Notes: generated by a model from the sequence alone, not told the origin. A stretch of 64,000 nucleotides of DNA from Reticulitermes lucifugus (GCA_026260175.1 JAKCWW010001073.1:17866-81865); one strand, 5' to 3'; positions 23,735 through 35,748 are shown, counted from the stretch's first letter. Translations and numbers: made by a program.

Positions 23735-23972
23735 TTACAACAGTAAATGTGGATGTAGGTTGCGTATGTGTTTCAATAAGCTACTATTGCGTGTCGTCTT
23801 AATGTGACAGTACGGGCATTGAAACTGAGGTTCCTTTCCACATTCAAGTTTAATGTGCCGTAGTAGAGATTTCCTCAAGGAGTAATGTCGACCACAGTTT
23901 TTACATGCAAAACCAGGCCATTCCATTCCTTCACAGCTGCTGTTATAGATCTGTTGACTGCTGTCGTGGTAA
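23735..23972 (-). CDS. lola: lola-type terminal exon Z12, splice phase out of register
   Basis: The finger pair is intact: finger 1 C23, C26, H39, C44; finger 2 C52, C55, H68, H73, with the LECGKEPQFQCPYC linker (numbered in the finger frame). The only good acceptor is TTTTATTCCACAG, which places the exon start at 23972. From there only one base precedes the first finger-frame codon, whereas all 16 other exons have two. With the usual phase the frame stops before the fingers, after about 32 residues. An AAG at 23929-23931 would restore the phase but lacks a pyrimidine tract. Either a small indel has broken the exon, or the assembly has an error, or splicing is unusual here. Confidence 0.7.
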
Positions 23973-24139
23973 CTGTGGAATAAAATGTGACATTACATGA
24001 GAAATATACTAGTACATACAAAAATCCTAACGCTAAGTTCTGCCTGTACAGAGCTACATTAACCAAGTAAGAAAGAAGTTTAAAGTTATCTTTACAATAA
24101 GAACTGTAAGGCATGCCAATTTATAGAATGCAGACAATG

Positions 24140-24325
24140 CAAGTCTTCTGAGACGAGATGCTGTGTAGCAGGGTGAAGAGTTTCTGATGATTTGAAGGCA
24201 CTATAATCCTTCAAAAGGTGGGTTGACCCTGATGAAGAAGGCATTATGAGCCTTCAAAATGCTGAAAAATACTCACCCAGCAATACAGCACCACGTTACA
24301 GTAGACTTGCATCCTTCACAACACC
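24140..24325. repeat. Foldback family F3 copy
   Basis: The left arm AGTCTTCTGAGACGAG with CTGTGTAGCAGGGTGAAGAG is roughly mirrored by AATACTCACCCAGCAATACAG. The centre carries CCTTCAAAAGGT and GCCTTCAAAATGCTG. A related copy lies at 34300-34450. Confidence 0.6.
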
Positions 24326-25029
24326 ACTGTGCAAACCTTAACTGTTCCTCTGTCAGGCAGTCACATTCATAAACTTGTAGCAATGACTGGACAATGCAGC
24401 TCAATGGTTTTACGTGGGACATCCCCTTGTGATGAAGACACACAAGGTGTGAGGATAATACAACTAAATTCTTTTAGTATGTTGTATGTACTATTTTGTA
24501 TCCAAACATCATAAAGATAAGAAACTGACACATAAATTCATTCTTCAGAATGATGATAACAGAACACAACTAATAGGCATGTCAACTCTGCTATAAAATA
24601 GGAGTCAGAATTTGGTATCTACAAACTATACAGGGTCATGAACTTTACTATGCCCATATTGTGTAGCTTTGAATAATACAAGTTTATTGGAATTAACAAA
24701 CAGCCTTGCTGCACCTTACAACCATTCACCAGACATAAGTGTTTCAACACTTACTTCGAGTCACTGATGATGATGAACATTAAGTGCTGGAATGCATACA
24801 ACGGCTGTGGGTAATTCCACTATACTTGTATTATATAGTGTCACACCACATGAGATCGTAAACTTAATATGTTGTAACTACATGAGGTCAGCTTATAGTG
24901 ACAATGAAACACACCTATTTCCATGTAGCAGAAGACTGTCCTCAACAATATTCTCTTCCCATAAATCCTGTTTGGATGTAATACCTGGAAAATATATGAA
25001 CAAATAAGTGTGAGATTTGAGGCCCCATC

Positions 25030-25215
25030 AAGATAAATATTAAGAATAGGGATGTGATACCATGTATTTTGATAGATAAGTACCAACGTTTTGTAGGACT
25101 CTGCTGCCTCTGTCTTCGGGGTAGAAGAGTATATCACGAGGGGAGAAATCGTATGGATATGAAGAAGGGACTGCCAGGACTGGGGTAATGAGTTAACAAG
25201 TGACCCCAAAAAGGG
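25030..25215. repeat. Foldback family F1 copy (left arm)
   Basis: GATGTGATACCATGTATTTT, GTACCAACGTTTTGTAGGAC and CTGCCTCTGTCTTCGGGG are the left-arm motifs; the right arm is weak. Confidence 0.6.
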
Positions 25216-25506
25216 ATGTTCTGTAACAGGAGATGTCTGGATGGGGTGGGGGGGTGGGCAGATTTATGTCATGTGGAACAAGAAGATGGATCAAAGGGGA
25301 AAATAAAAATTAAATACCTATGTACAAAACAACACAGCGTCAAAACCCTGGAGAAAAAATACTGACAAACAAATATGTTTAATTATCAGAGTCAACAACT
25401 TGTAGATCACACTGATTTGCACACATACAACAACTTAAGTGGTAACATTGTAAAGCTCAATATAAGTATTATAGGTATAAAATCAAAGAAAATGGAAATG
25501 AAGAAT

Positions 25507-25986
25507 ATACCACCTGGAGTTGTTGGTGACTGAAGATATTAATATCACACCACCTTGAGTTGCTGGTGACTGAAGATGTTAATATTACACCACCTGGAGT
25601 TGCTGGTGGCTGAAGATATTAATATCACACCACTTAGAGTTACTGGTGACTGAAGATATTAATATCACACCACTACCTGGAGTTGCTGGTGACTGAAGAT
25701 ATTAATATCACACCACTTAAGAGTTTCTGGTGACTGAAGATATTAATATTACACCACCTGGAGTTGCTGGTGACTGAAAATATTAATATCACACCACCTG
25801 GAGTTGTTGGTGGCTGAAGATATTAATATCACACCACTTGGAGTTACTGGTGACTGGAGATATTAATATCACACCACTACCTGGAGTTGCTGGTGACTGG
25901 AGATATTAATATCACACCACTACCTGGAGTTGCTGGTGACTGAAGATATTAATACCACACCACCTGGAGTTGCTGTTGACTGAAGA
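25507..25986. repeat. Minisatellite, about 12 units of 40-43 bp
   Basis: The unit has the form ACACCACCTGGAGTTGCTGG followed by TGACTGAAGATATTAATATC. Most units are 40 bp; three carry an extra three bases (CACTACCTGG) and one has an insertion of one base. Each unit contains a CACCA...TGGTG inverted pair and the palindrome ATATTAATAT. Confidence 0.93.
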
Positions 25987-26689
25987 ATATGGCAAGCATT
26001 ACCTTGCTGATAGATGTTTGAATCTTGACTTCTTTACTATGGGAAATGGCAGATGTTTGTTACTGTATGCAGGATTTATTTGAATCTTGATTCACAGCAG
26101 TGAAACCAAGTTTCATCACTGGCCATCTGACAGGCAGGTATCTGCTGAAACTTTTGAATCATCTGATGGTGCCATGGTTAGATTAAGCTTAATATGTTAA
26201 AGGTTGTGGGTTTCATATTGAATATTATCAGTTATCTATAAAACGAAAACAATAAAAGATGCCAGTATAGCAAAAACTCATTTTCTGTTAATCAAACGTT
26301 TATAATTTTGTGTACATCAAATACATCTAATAAATTAATAACACATAACACAAATGTGGTGAAATGAATCACACGCTCTCATAGATATTCACATTTAGTA
26401 CTAAATGGTATTTCAAGCATGTCAGGCTGACACCAACTCACAGCCATACAGAAACAAATTTTAACCAACTGATGGTACCAATATCTTGTGGCCTTATGTC
26501 ACTTCTGTACCTCTCTGCAGCATTACATGTGCAAAGAGTATCATTAAATAAACATACATCTGACAAAGAGTCCATTAAACTTACTGGCATATTAAAATTA
26601 AGCAGGCAAAATATACGTATGTGTGAACAGTTGTTCAAATGACTTACAGCAAATGTCAAGAAAATATAGTGAGATCTGAATATGAATAT

Positions 26690-26940
26690 ACAGTGCCTGA
26701 AAGAAAGAGAAAACTTAAGACACAGGTGTAGATGGGAAAATAGTATTAAAATGGATCTTGGGAGATGTGGGATGGAAAGGCATGGACTGGACTCATCTAG
26801 TTCATGGAAGGGACAAGTGGCAGACTGTTCCATAATTCAGGTGAATTTCTTGACTAACTGCAGCACTGTTAGCTTCTCAAGGATTCTGCTCCATGTAGTT
26901 AGTTAGTTAGGTAGTTAGTCAGTCAGTCAGTCAGGTGACT
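26690..26940 (+). mobile_element. Non-LTR retrotransposon 3' end, copy 1
   Basis: The translation contains NSIKMDLG and, across a frameshift, a DxW...W..DRDxW..-like string that I recognise from the C-terminal tail of arthropod non-LTR retrotransposon ORFs. It is followed by an in-frame FLT-stop region and a tetranucleotide tail of GTTA then GTCA units (about 26895-26936). The same arrangement recurs near 43.4-43.74 kb. Confidence 0.6.
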
Positions 26941-27692
26941 ATGAAGATATACTGTGTATACAAATCAAAAACTACAATTCTGATAATATTCCACTTTGAA
27001 GCCAAACTTATTATCATCATAATAGAATTTTCCATCCCTTGGGTTCTACATACTTCAAATTAACTTTACATTTGCTTCATTGCTCTTGATAATGTATAGG
27101 TTCTTACACCAAAGTTACTTCTTACTGCCCTTAACACTTTTGAAGTCACATCATAATTATGTGTGCCTGCTTAACATGCACTCAGGCACCAAGGCACATC
27201 TGTTTGCACACACACAGTTAAGAACTTTCTCACTCATCTTGTATTTCACTTAGGACAAACTGCGAAATGCAGTCACTTTGTGCCTTCAACTGGATCTGTT
27301 GCATTTGATATTTATAAAGTTTTAAATCTTTTCGAAAGATATTCCCAGCAAAAGCACAATGAACAAATAGATTTATTTCTACTGCAGCACATGGATGCCG
27401 ATGTTCTACATAATCTTTAATGTTTCCAGGATTATGTTTCTGTTGTTAATTTTCCATTACGTGTGAAATAAATAAGACAAAAGCATTACTGTGTGAATAA
27501 TTTCAATCTCCATCACCTGGGAACATGTTATTTTTAATTCACATGATCTTACATGACTGGAAAAAAAAATTTCAGCTCCGGAGTAACTACACTAACATTG
27601 ACAAAAAGATGGAATTCTCGGCCAGCAATACTGCATACATGCAATGTTACAATAAAAAATGCATGGCCAATAACAGTTAAAAAAAATATGAC

Positions 27693-28057
27693 TTATTGTG
27701 GAAAAGACTGCCAAAAAAAATCAGCCTTGCTGTGTTGGCTAGCATGTTTACACAACACATGCTGCTGCAAGTTAAATTTCAATTTTGATTTTTGCGGACA
27801 ATATGGACACTGAAATTGAGGTTCCTTTCCACATTCCAATCTTACATGTCGCAGAAGAGTTTTCTTCCATTTGTAAGATCTCCCACATATTTTACATGGA
27901 TATAATTTGGGGTTAAGAATGCCTGAACCTGTTACAAACTGAACAGGAATATTTGCTTTGAAGAACTGTTGCTGGATGTTTTCTCCTACTGTACACCTTC
28001 CAGGACTCCTACCTACATCTGATGTAAGAAAAGACATGCGTCCTTTTTTACCAATTT
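27693..28057 (-). CDS. lola: lola alternative terminal exon Z11 (zinc-finger pair)
   Basis: The acceptor ends TTACTGTTTCAG; two bases (AA) plus 120 residues; six residues (IGKKGR) precede the first Met. Finger 1 is C54, C57, H70, C75 with the core YKWKKTLLRH; finger 2 is C83, C86, H99, H104. It is a close paralogue of Z10 in linker, fingers and upstream intron. The tail of 16 residues after the last His is longer than usual (it ends FFWQSFPQ). A possible AATAAA signal lies about 315 bp downstream (27372-27377). Confidence 0.9.
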
Positions 28058-28323
28058 CTGAAACAGTAATAACAAGTTATGTCAGTAGTTGTTCTGCAGC
28101 AAAGATGAATAATCTCACATAAAAAACAGAATTAAAGGCCTACTCACATCAACAAAATGCACCATAAACATTATGTTCAGGCAGTGGCTTACAGAAAATA
28201 TTTAAATGCTCTATTCTAACTCTATGTAGCTGCCAAGATATGACATTTTGAAGACAACAGTGTTGAAGGGCTACTTCATGTCATCAAGACTGAGACCTCC
28301 CCCATCCAGAGGAGTCTTACCAA

Positions 28324-28343
28324 GTGTGTGTGTGTGTGTGTGT
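28324..28343. repeat. (GT)n microsatellite
   Basis: About ten GT units in a row, with further TG-rich sequence after. Confidence 0.9.
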
Positions 28344-29289
28344 TTTTGAGTGTGATCAGATGCAACAATAACCCTCTACACCTACAATGAGTAGGTACAA
28401 AGAGGTCAGACAAAGAAAGATAGGAAGAAAGAAAGTCTGAGACCTGGCAACTGTCTTGAAACTTTCTGGCATTAAAATTTACAATAATTTATGACAGTAA
28501 TCCATGATGCAGAGAAACTTCTTAGTAAGATCACTGTAATCAGTGTGCATTAAATCATTATATTCTGGTTAAAACAACAAAAACATACATCAGGAAAAGA
28601 CTATAAAAACAAAAATAACACTGCAAGAAATCAAATTTAAAGATTACACTGTATTATCAATAAAATGTGTTTCTTATATCACTGGGCTGAGCACTATAGA
28701 ACAGGCGTGTCATCAGCTGCTACACAACAATGCCATTCACTGTTCACCATGTAGTCTGGTAATAAAACAAACGCTCCGTACAAAGATATAGCAAATGTGA
28801 ACAAACCACAAGAATATTACATACAATTTTACAAGAAAAAATTTTATTTCATTGCTAGATCTCTTTCTGTTCAGTTACCTCACAGTTTTACTTGACACAA
28901 CACAGCATGTAGCACCCAAATAATTATGCTGGAATGAAACTATAATATGTCAATACTACATTAATCATATTCCTGGCTTCTTCTGGTACTCAGCAAATAT
29001 TGACAATCTAACTTATTTGTTGCTATGTATAAAAGTTGTGTAATTCATAATACTTTAAACAACAATGAATAAATACAACACAACACAGCTAAGTCAACAT
29101 ATCACTGGTACACTACTTAAAACACACTAAAATCATCACAAAGCAAATAAACGATTTCACACAAAATAAATTACAATGCAGCAAAGAAAATACTACTATT
29201 GGTACTAGTTATTATTAATTTATATCTTAAACAAATAAGAATGCAGTAAGGCCTAATAGTTGATTCAGATACGAACCCATTCTAATCTA

Positions 29290-29480
29290 GAAGACAAGGT
29301 CTTCCAAGATGTAATGTCACATAGTCTGGTACATGGGTACCAACATTCAGAAAAGTCCACTGGGTCCATGTTCAGGATACCATGGAATGTCCAAAACATT
29401 GGTACCTATACACAAACTACATGAAGTCACATCCCACAAGACCATAACCTTCATCTTCACTGCTGTGAGAATCTCAAATT
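29290..29480. repeat. Foldback family F1 copy
   Basis: GTCTTCCAAGATGTAATGTC ... GGTACCAACATTCAG on the left; CAAAACATTGGTACCTATAC and AAGTCACATCCCACAAGACC on the right. It directly adjoins the minisatellite. Confidence 0.68.
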
Positions 29481-29489
29481 TCAATGACA

Positions 29490-30025
29490 TTGAATGACAC
29501 GTCACTGAATGCTGTGAGAATCTCAAATCCTAATCATACTGAATGACATTACACTGAATGCTGCGAGAATCATCTCAAATTCTAATCACACTTAATGACA
29601 TGTCACTGCATGCTGCTAGAATCTCAACTCTCAAATCCTAATCATACTGAATGACATGTCACTGCATGCTGAAAGAATCTCAAATCCTAATCATACTGAA
29701 TTACATTTCACTGAATGCTGCGAAAATCATCTCAAATTCTAATCATACTTAATGACATGTCATTGCATGCTGTGAGAATCTCAACTCTCAAATTCTAATC
29801 ATACTGAATGACATGTCACCAAATGCTGTGAGAATCTCAAATTCTAATCTCACTGAATGACATGTCACAGCATGTTCAGAGAATCTCAAATTCTGATCAT
29901 ACTGAATGACGTCACTGAATGCTGTGAGAATCTCAAATCGCAAATTCTGATCATACTGAATGACATGTCAGAACCTCAAATCTCACATTCTAGTCCTCTG
30001 TATGGCATGTCACTGAATGCTGCAT
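29490..30025. repeat. Minisatellite, about 10 units of about 50-60 bp
   Basis: The unit contains TGCTGTGAGAATCTCAAATT, CTAATCATACTGAATGACAT and GTCACTGAA, with variable insertions such as a repeated CTCAACTCTCAAAT. It seems to have expanded from sequence at the right edge of the adjacent foldback (AATCTCAAATT also occurs there). Confidence 0.88.
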
Positions 30026-30364
30026 TCACCTCTGCACACTACCTGGTCACACAGAGTCAAATAAATCATACTTTTCTGAACTGAAACCATAGGAATCCTA
30101 CAACACTCAAGTAAGAATGCTCCTTCAGAGGCAGTGAATATATGGGATGGAAAGACTATCACAAACGGAGAGTACACAGAGATGTGGAAGGAGGCACAGG
30201 ATCTAATTGAAGGTACCACTGGAATCTTACTGCACAAGCTAAGGTGACTGCAGCTATCTATGTCCTTACTTACTAATCATATATAATAATTCTCACATTT
30301 CACAAAATACGAGTACAATATATTAAGTGCAAGCCATACAAAACTTAATAGCATATTAACCCTT

Positions 30365-30665
30365 TCAAGGCTAAATGTGAAAGTACTTTTCTGTCCCATG
30401 CTCCCCAATACCTGAAAGAGCACTACTTTTTTTGCAGCTCCCCAGGCTTTAATCACTTATCCTTGTAGTAACAGTAGTATTACAATAAAGATGAGTATGG
30501 AGCATTGGTGGAAAGATGAGAGGGGAAAACTGAAGTGCTTGGAGAAGAACCTGTCCGAGTGTCACTTTGTCCACCACAAATCTCACGTGGCATCCTGGGT
30601 TAGAACCTGGCCCTCTGCTGTGAAACAATGGTAATTAACCGCTCAGCTACGGCATGGCCAACATT
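30365..30665. repeat. Dispersed repeat C, copy 2 (possible SINE)
   Basis: Inverted relative to copy 1. It extends further right than copy 1, into GGGTTAGAACCTGGCCCTC and CCGCTCAGCTACGGCATGGC, which look like the B-box and 5' end of a tRNA in reverse orientation; so it is probably a third, minus-strand tRNA-derived SINE family. Confidence 0.62.
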
Positions 30666-31335
30666 TAAACAAAAATTAATCTACATTACATATAAGGATT
30701 CAGTTTGTACCTCACAGACAACACAGTGTGCTTTCATTAGAAACACCAATCAGTGAATGCAGTATAGGGAACTGATCAATATTTATTGTCAGAATTATAG
30801 GAATATATGAATCCACTATTTGGACAAAACACAGAGATTTAGTGCTAAACCACTAGGATTTAAATGGTTAACTGACCCAACGTGTATTATATGATACACT
30901 GCGCACTTCAAATCTTCCTTTGTACATCATTTTTTACATTTTCTGCGAGCACCACCTGCCATGTACATATACCGTCATATATAATATATTCCACAATATC
31001 ATTCAATTATGGTGAACATATTTTACTTCCTGTGAGTGTTCCTAGAAGGAGATGTGACAATTTTCGTGAATTGGACTGGTTCAGTTGGGGGAAAAGAAAC
31101 ACAAAACTCAAAATTTTGGCTAAAGAAAACAAAAGAGAATACAGCAATTTCAGTAAATTTTGCTACATAGAATGGGTTAATTCTTTGTACATTGAAATTA
31201 AAACATGGCGTAAAGCATATCGTTAAGTACTGCTAAACAGAAATTTGAGTAAAAAAACACATAGCACTTATGACTTTCTTTTTAACAGTCCAGATGTGGT
31301 CAATATAAATAAAGGTGGCATGGAACATGTTAGTT

Positions 31336-31766
31336 CTACTTGTATTTAGAATTCACACTAACATGTTTACACAAAATGTGCTGCTTCAAATTGCATTTCA
31401 GTTTTGATTTCTGTGGACAATAAGGACACTGAAACTGGGGTTCCTTTCCACACTCCAATCGTATGTGTCGCAGAAGAGTGTGTTTCCATTTGTAAGCTCT
31501 TCCACATTCTTTACATGGATATAATTTCGGTTTAGCTACAGGAATTGTTCCTGGGGTCTGAGTGCTTCTTCCTGCTTTATAAGCAACAACGTGTGACCCT
31601 TGTGCCATACCGAAGTCAGAGTACAGAATGCCTGAACAAGCTGCAGATGGACGAGGAATATTCATTCTGAAGAACTGTTGCTGGACGTTTCCGCTTACTG
31701 CATGACTCCCAGAATTCTTTGCAATATCTGATGTGAGAAAATGCACTTGTCTTGATTTTGCCACCT
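31336..31766 (-). CDS. lola: lola alternative terminal exon Z10 (zinc-finger pair)
   Basis: The acceptor ends ATTGCTGTTTCAG; two bases (AG) plus 142 residues. The linker contains FLTSD near its start and VQQQFF at residues 27-32, both shared with Z11. Finger 1 is C84, C87, H100, C105 with the core YKWKHTLLRH; finger 2 is C113, C116, H129, H134 (CPYCPQKSKLK). Compared with Z11, Z10 has about 27 more linker residues between the shared GIL and the shared KLYPC. The similarity continues about 45 bp into the intron upstream of the acceptor, so Z10/Z11 are a fairly young tandem duplicate. Confidence 0.9.
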
Positions 31767-31884
31767 CTGAAACAGCAATAAAAAATTGTATCAGTACTTG
31801 TTCTGCAGCGAACACTCAACATACCAAGTGTGAAAGAGAAAGATAGGATCAAGCACAAAATAAACATAATGCACTGCAAATGCT

Positions 31885-32115
31885 AGTCAGATGTGAGGTT
31901 CTCAGCAGTGACCATGAAGACAAGACTGCTTATGTGATAGCATGTCACATACTAGAAACATACTGACATTTCAGAGGATCCTGCTGCCTCCATCACGTAA
32001 CCTCCACCAAAACAATGGATGTAGCAGGATTCGCTTTAACATCAGTACATATCTACCAGACTATACGATGTCACATCAAGGCAGCTCACATGTATCACAC
32101 TGCTGTGCAGCACAA
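31885..32115. repeat. Foldback family F1 copy
   Basis: GAAACATACTGACATTTCAG and AGGATCCTGCTGCCTCCATC on the left, AGTACATATCTACCAGAC and ACGATGTCACATCAAGGC on the right. Confidence 0.62.
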
Positions 32116-33159
32116 TGTCACATCTGAAGGCTTACAGAAGAGTTACAAGCAATGTGAACTATATCTTGAAGGCAACAGTGTGTAAATGCTTCTAGCTGCC
32201 AGATGACTAAGGGATGATACACTAAACAGAATAGGGAAAGACTGGGCACATACAACAGGAGTGCTGGTGGAAACTTGAGAGAGGAGTGGACGTAGATACA
32301 ACGGGAGAACTTATGGGAGGTGACAGAAGAAGCATGCTTATGGGAGAACAGAGAAGAATGGAGGATTTGTCACAGAACAAAGTTGCTGGTGGAAGCATCA
32401 ATGGATGGTGACATAAAATGTAATAAATATTTCTGAAAATGTTTATATTTAATAGAAATAGTCTTATCTTACAAGTACAGAACCACTTACAAACACTTGT
32501 GCCTGGTACAGTGTCAAAACGTTATAACATTGAAACATTAAACAAATCTAGTAGGTATGTCAAAACAGGGAACTTCATAAACATAAATAATCAGATTTTT
32601 TCAATTGTCCATAACCTCTGCAATGCTCTAAATAACCCATCTCATTATGTAACATCATCCATTTGCATTCAAAACTACTTATGAATTTCATAGCATGGTT
32701 GAAAATCAACACTTCTGTCAACCCTTGACATTTCAAGTTAATAGTTTGTGTTTACAACAGTGTAAATCACAAGTTATCAAAAAATACAGAAAGAAATATT
32801 AAATTTTTAAATGAAACTCACAATTGAAATGGTTATATCCTGCTACAGGAGAAAGACACTTCATATAGGACCCATGGTCTCATAACTTCTTATTGTGTAT
32901 TTCCACACAAGGTCTGTACACTATCAACACACAGGGTAATTAATTGCAAAGGCTGAAGCATTATTATTAATGCTCTGACTCACAATATGACAGATGGCAT
33001 ACAGATAGCCACATGGAAACAAAAACTATTTGTAGTGCACACACTAATGTACATCAGACTACATTTTAAAATGTGTCTTTAAACTTGGCATGATTTTACA
33101 ACAGGCACCTACAACAATAAAAAAAAAATTGTCCATGAGATCTCAGATTTCAATGCAGT

Positions 33160-33500
33160 GAAAATCAGAGTCTTCTAAATTGGTGCTGTGTGGTATAGTA
33201 AGGTCTATTTCGAGTCTGGAGAAACCTACTGTCTCCAGCTTCATGACAGATAATGGAGGCATCAGGTTCCTTTGAAACATTGGTGTGGCATGATATCCAA
33301 GAACAAAGTAATCTTATATTTCTCAGTGACATATATTCTGTGACAGGAGCTGAAGTTTCTGTGGTGCCATCTGGTGCAGTGTGCTGCTAAAAATATTCTC
33401 CAAAACTTAAGATTTCAGTCTTCTGAAATGTGGTGCCACATAATGTGTTGCAGCATTCTGGAGCTACCTGTTATCTCCGTCTTAATATTTGTCACCATGA
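33160..33500. repeat. Foldback family F1, two partial copies
   Basis: GAGTCTTCTAAATTGGTGCTG ... TACTGTCTCCAGCTTCATGAC ... GAAACATTGGTGTGGCATGA, then a second left arm AGTCTTCTGAAATGTGGTGCC at about 33418. Confidence 0.6.
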
Positions 33501-34299
33501 GAACATCACATATCATTCACAACTACATTCCTTTGCAGTTAATTGTTTGAAGAGATGGTTTCAAAATACTGCTCATAATGCTTACAGAATTTCCATTCTT
33601 AGGACATACTTTTTATAATGTTTGCATCTCTTTGAACTGTATTGCCTTCCTGTTTGACTATTAACATAGTAGCTGCCATATCACAAACTCCAGTACTCAC
33701 ATAATTACATTATGCAACCCTGTAATACCTAAACATTACTGCAAGCAACTGGTAAATAAATATGGAAGATGATGATACTGATAACTAAAAAATCAACACA
33801 CGCTTCATATTACGGCATACAATAATACATTGGTAATATCTATCATGCATGTGCAGATGGGTTCTACATATACTGATAACATACTGTAGCACATAACACA
33901 GTAACTGTCTGTGAAACTGATAGTGACTGCTTCACTCTGTTTCACTGTAACATAAATTATTTTGGCCCTTCATTATGTTTACTGATCTAAAAACAGAGGA
34001 TTCTTTTGCTTTCGGTGTTTTTAAACTATATTTGAACTGCACAAGTTGTTGTGAGATAACTACTACAAGATTTGTAATACAACTATATTTGAAAATTCTT
34101 ATGTTTTTGTCATATGACTCAAAGTGCATAGTATTGCAAACAGAGATTGTTTTTGGAGCATTCTGAAAATCACCGAAACAGTTAAGCACAAAAGTGAGGT
34201 GTTCTGCCTGTCAAGCCAGATTCAGATTGGTAGCAAACCTGAAAACCCCACAGCATAACACACCAAAAATAAAAATCATTCAGAGATTCTAAGTCATCT

Positions 34300-34450
34300 A
34301 AGGGGCATGCTGTGTCATTGGGCTAGTACTCCCCAACTTTTCGAAGAATCCTGGTGCCTTCAAAATGTTGGGAAATATTCACCCAATGAGAAGGCCTCAC
34401 ACACTAGAAATCTTGGATATTCAGCAACATTGCTGTGAGAATCACATCCC
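34300..34450. repeat. Foldback family F3 copy
   Basis: GGCATGCTGTGTCATTGGGC and its mirror ATTCACCCAATGAGAAGGCC flank GCCTTCAAAATGTTGGG, as in the copy at 24.2 kb. Confidence 0.62.
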
Positions 34451-35461
34451 TCAGAAAAATCAAACACATTACAGCCAATGTCAAAAATTCTCTCTACTGC
34501 AGCTGCGAGGAAAATGTTCAAGATTAGGGCTGATCTCATCAGATTTCAGTTCAGCTTTGTCTACGAAAATTTTGGAATGGCTAATATGATGTGCCAGTCC
34601 ACTCACAAACCCTGAAACCCAAGTTGCTTTAACTCCAGATACTGCACTTGATCTGTCATAATCACTAATGTGTTCAGTTGTGTCATTTCCTTTATAAAAT
34701 TGCTCTGTGTGAGGTACACATTGCACATCTACAGCAGCTTATGCAAATAGTGTGTCTTTATACATAAATAAATGCACAAATAAATGCATAAACAAACAGA
34801 TAATCAACAGCTATATACACAAATAAATAGATAGATAAATAAATAAAACAGAACTATTCACAGAACCATAAACTAATTATGACAAACAGAATCATTGCTA
34901 CAGAGAAAAAACCAAAATACTGAGCATGAACAAAAAATAAATTACATTACATCAGTATAGGTTTGAACATCCTCTTAAAAATCCACAAGCACCTTACACA
35001 GGAGACCACAATTTCAAGTTTCAAGTTTACCGTGTCTCTGAACAAGAATTCTGATATGTGAATGTAAACTTTTCATAGTGGTGCTAGAAACATACACATA
35101 ATCAAGAACATGGCCATCACCTGCTGTGATCAGACTGTTTTATTTTCAATGTGTTTAGGCCACACACTTGTCAATTCTGCTATCAGTTCAAATGTCCATG
35201 GCCTGAGTTGATGGCAGGTGCACCTTACTATTCCACCTGAGTGGTTCCATGAATTTCAGAATCCTCTAAAATAACATTCCTTTCTAAAACAATTTGCAAA
35301 ACACTCTAAAATAATCTGCCTGTGTATAATACTAGTGTTGGACTGTTTCAAATGTGAGATGGTGAACGTTTCTTTGGTACATTCAGTCTCAGTATACATT
35401 TGTTCAACCTACAAATCCAATTCCTTCCATTTACATACAGTCAAGTTACAGATGTCAGTAT

Positions 35462-35748
35462 TCAATGTTTAAGCCTTATATGTCTCTTGAGATTGCTTTT
35501 TGTTTTTGTACGCAGTGAGCAATATGGACAGTGGAACCTTGGTTCCCGTCCACACTCTCGACGATGTGTATGGAGGTTCCTATAATAGCGGTACACTTTA
35601 CCGCACATAGTACAGGGGAAGATTCCAGGTCCATCTTTTGCATTCCAACTTGTCAGCATTTCTTGTGTTTCATTTGCAACAATCTGCAGTGTGGAGCCAG
35701 TAGCTGAATATAGACTATTCACATTTTCAGGTTCTTCACAAGGTAATT
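35462..35748 (-). CDS. lola: lola alternative terminal exon Z9 (zinc-finger pair)
   Basis: The acceptor ends TTTCTTCCAG; two bases (AA) plus 94 residues. Finger 1 is C45, C48, H61, C65: the His-to-Cys spacing is three residues (HRREC), where the other exons have four. Finger 2 is C73, C76, H89, H94. The last residue of the protein is the final zinc-binding His; there is no tail at all. The core VYRYYRNL matches Z8, so the pair probably arose by tandem duplication. The shortened loop in finger 1 may weaken or change metal binding, but the spacing is within known zinc-finger variation. Confidence 0.87.

Larger units (their letters stand above)
23973..27692. other. Intronic interval between Z11 and Z12
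   Basis: Contains two foldbacks (24140-24325, 25030-25215), the 40-bp minisatellite (25507-25986), and a retrotransposon tail (26690-26940). AT-rich elsewhere; nothing else recognised. Confidence 0.6.
28058..31335. other. Intronic interval between Z10 and Z11
   Basis: Contains a (GT)n microsatellite at 28324-28343, foldback F1 (29290-29480), a 50-bp minisatellite (29490-30025) and repeat C copy 2 (30365-30665). The short open frame at 30882-31226 has no recognised similarity. Confidence 0.6.
31767..35461. other. Intronic interval between Z9 and Z10
   Basis: Foldback copies at 31885-32115, 33160-33310 (with another part at 33405-33500) and 34300-34450. An AAAT/GATA-type low-complexity stretch lies at 34760-34848. 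Nothing else recognised. Confidence 0.6.

Noticed and set aside
23875-24114. 79-residue minus-strand frame over Z12 as the true exon
   Set aside because: It is the frame given by lola phase but it stops before the fingers and crosses the intron; it is noted under the Z12 anomaly and not as a gene.
25507-25986. CRISPR-like array
   Set aside because: The units are continuous with no unique spacers, and the window is eukaryotic.
26895-26936. Telomere-like TTAGG repeat
   Set aside because: The units are GTTA and GTCA tetranucleotides following a retrotransposon end, not TTAGG pentamers.
30882-31226. 114-residue plus-strand frame
   Set aside because: No recognisable domain, no conserved neighbour, and intronic location; chance frame in AT-rich sequence is sufficient.
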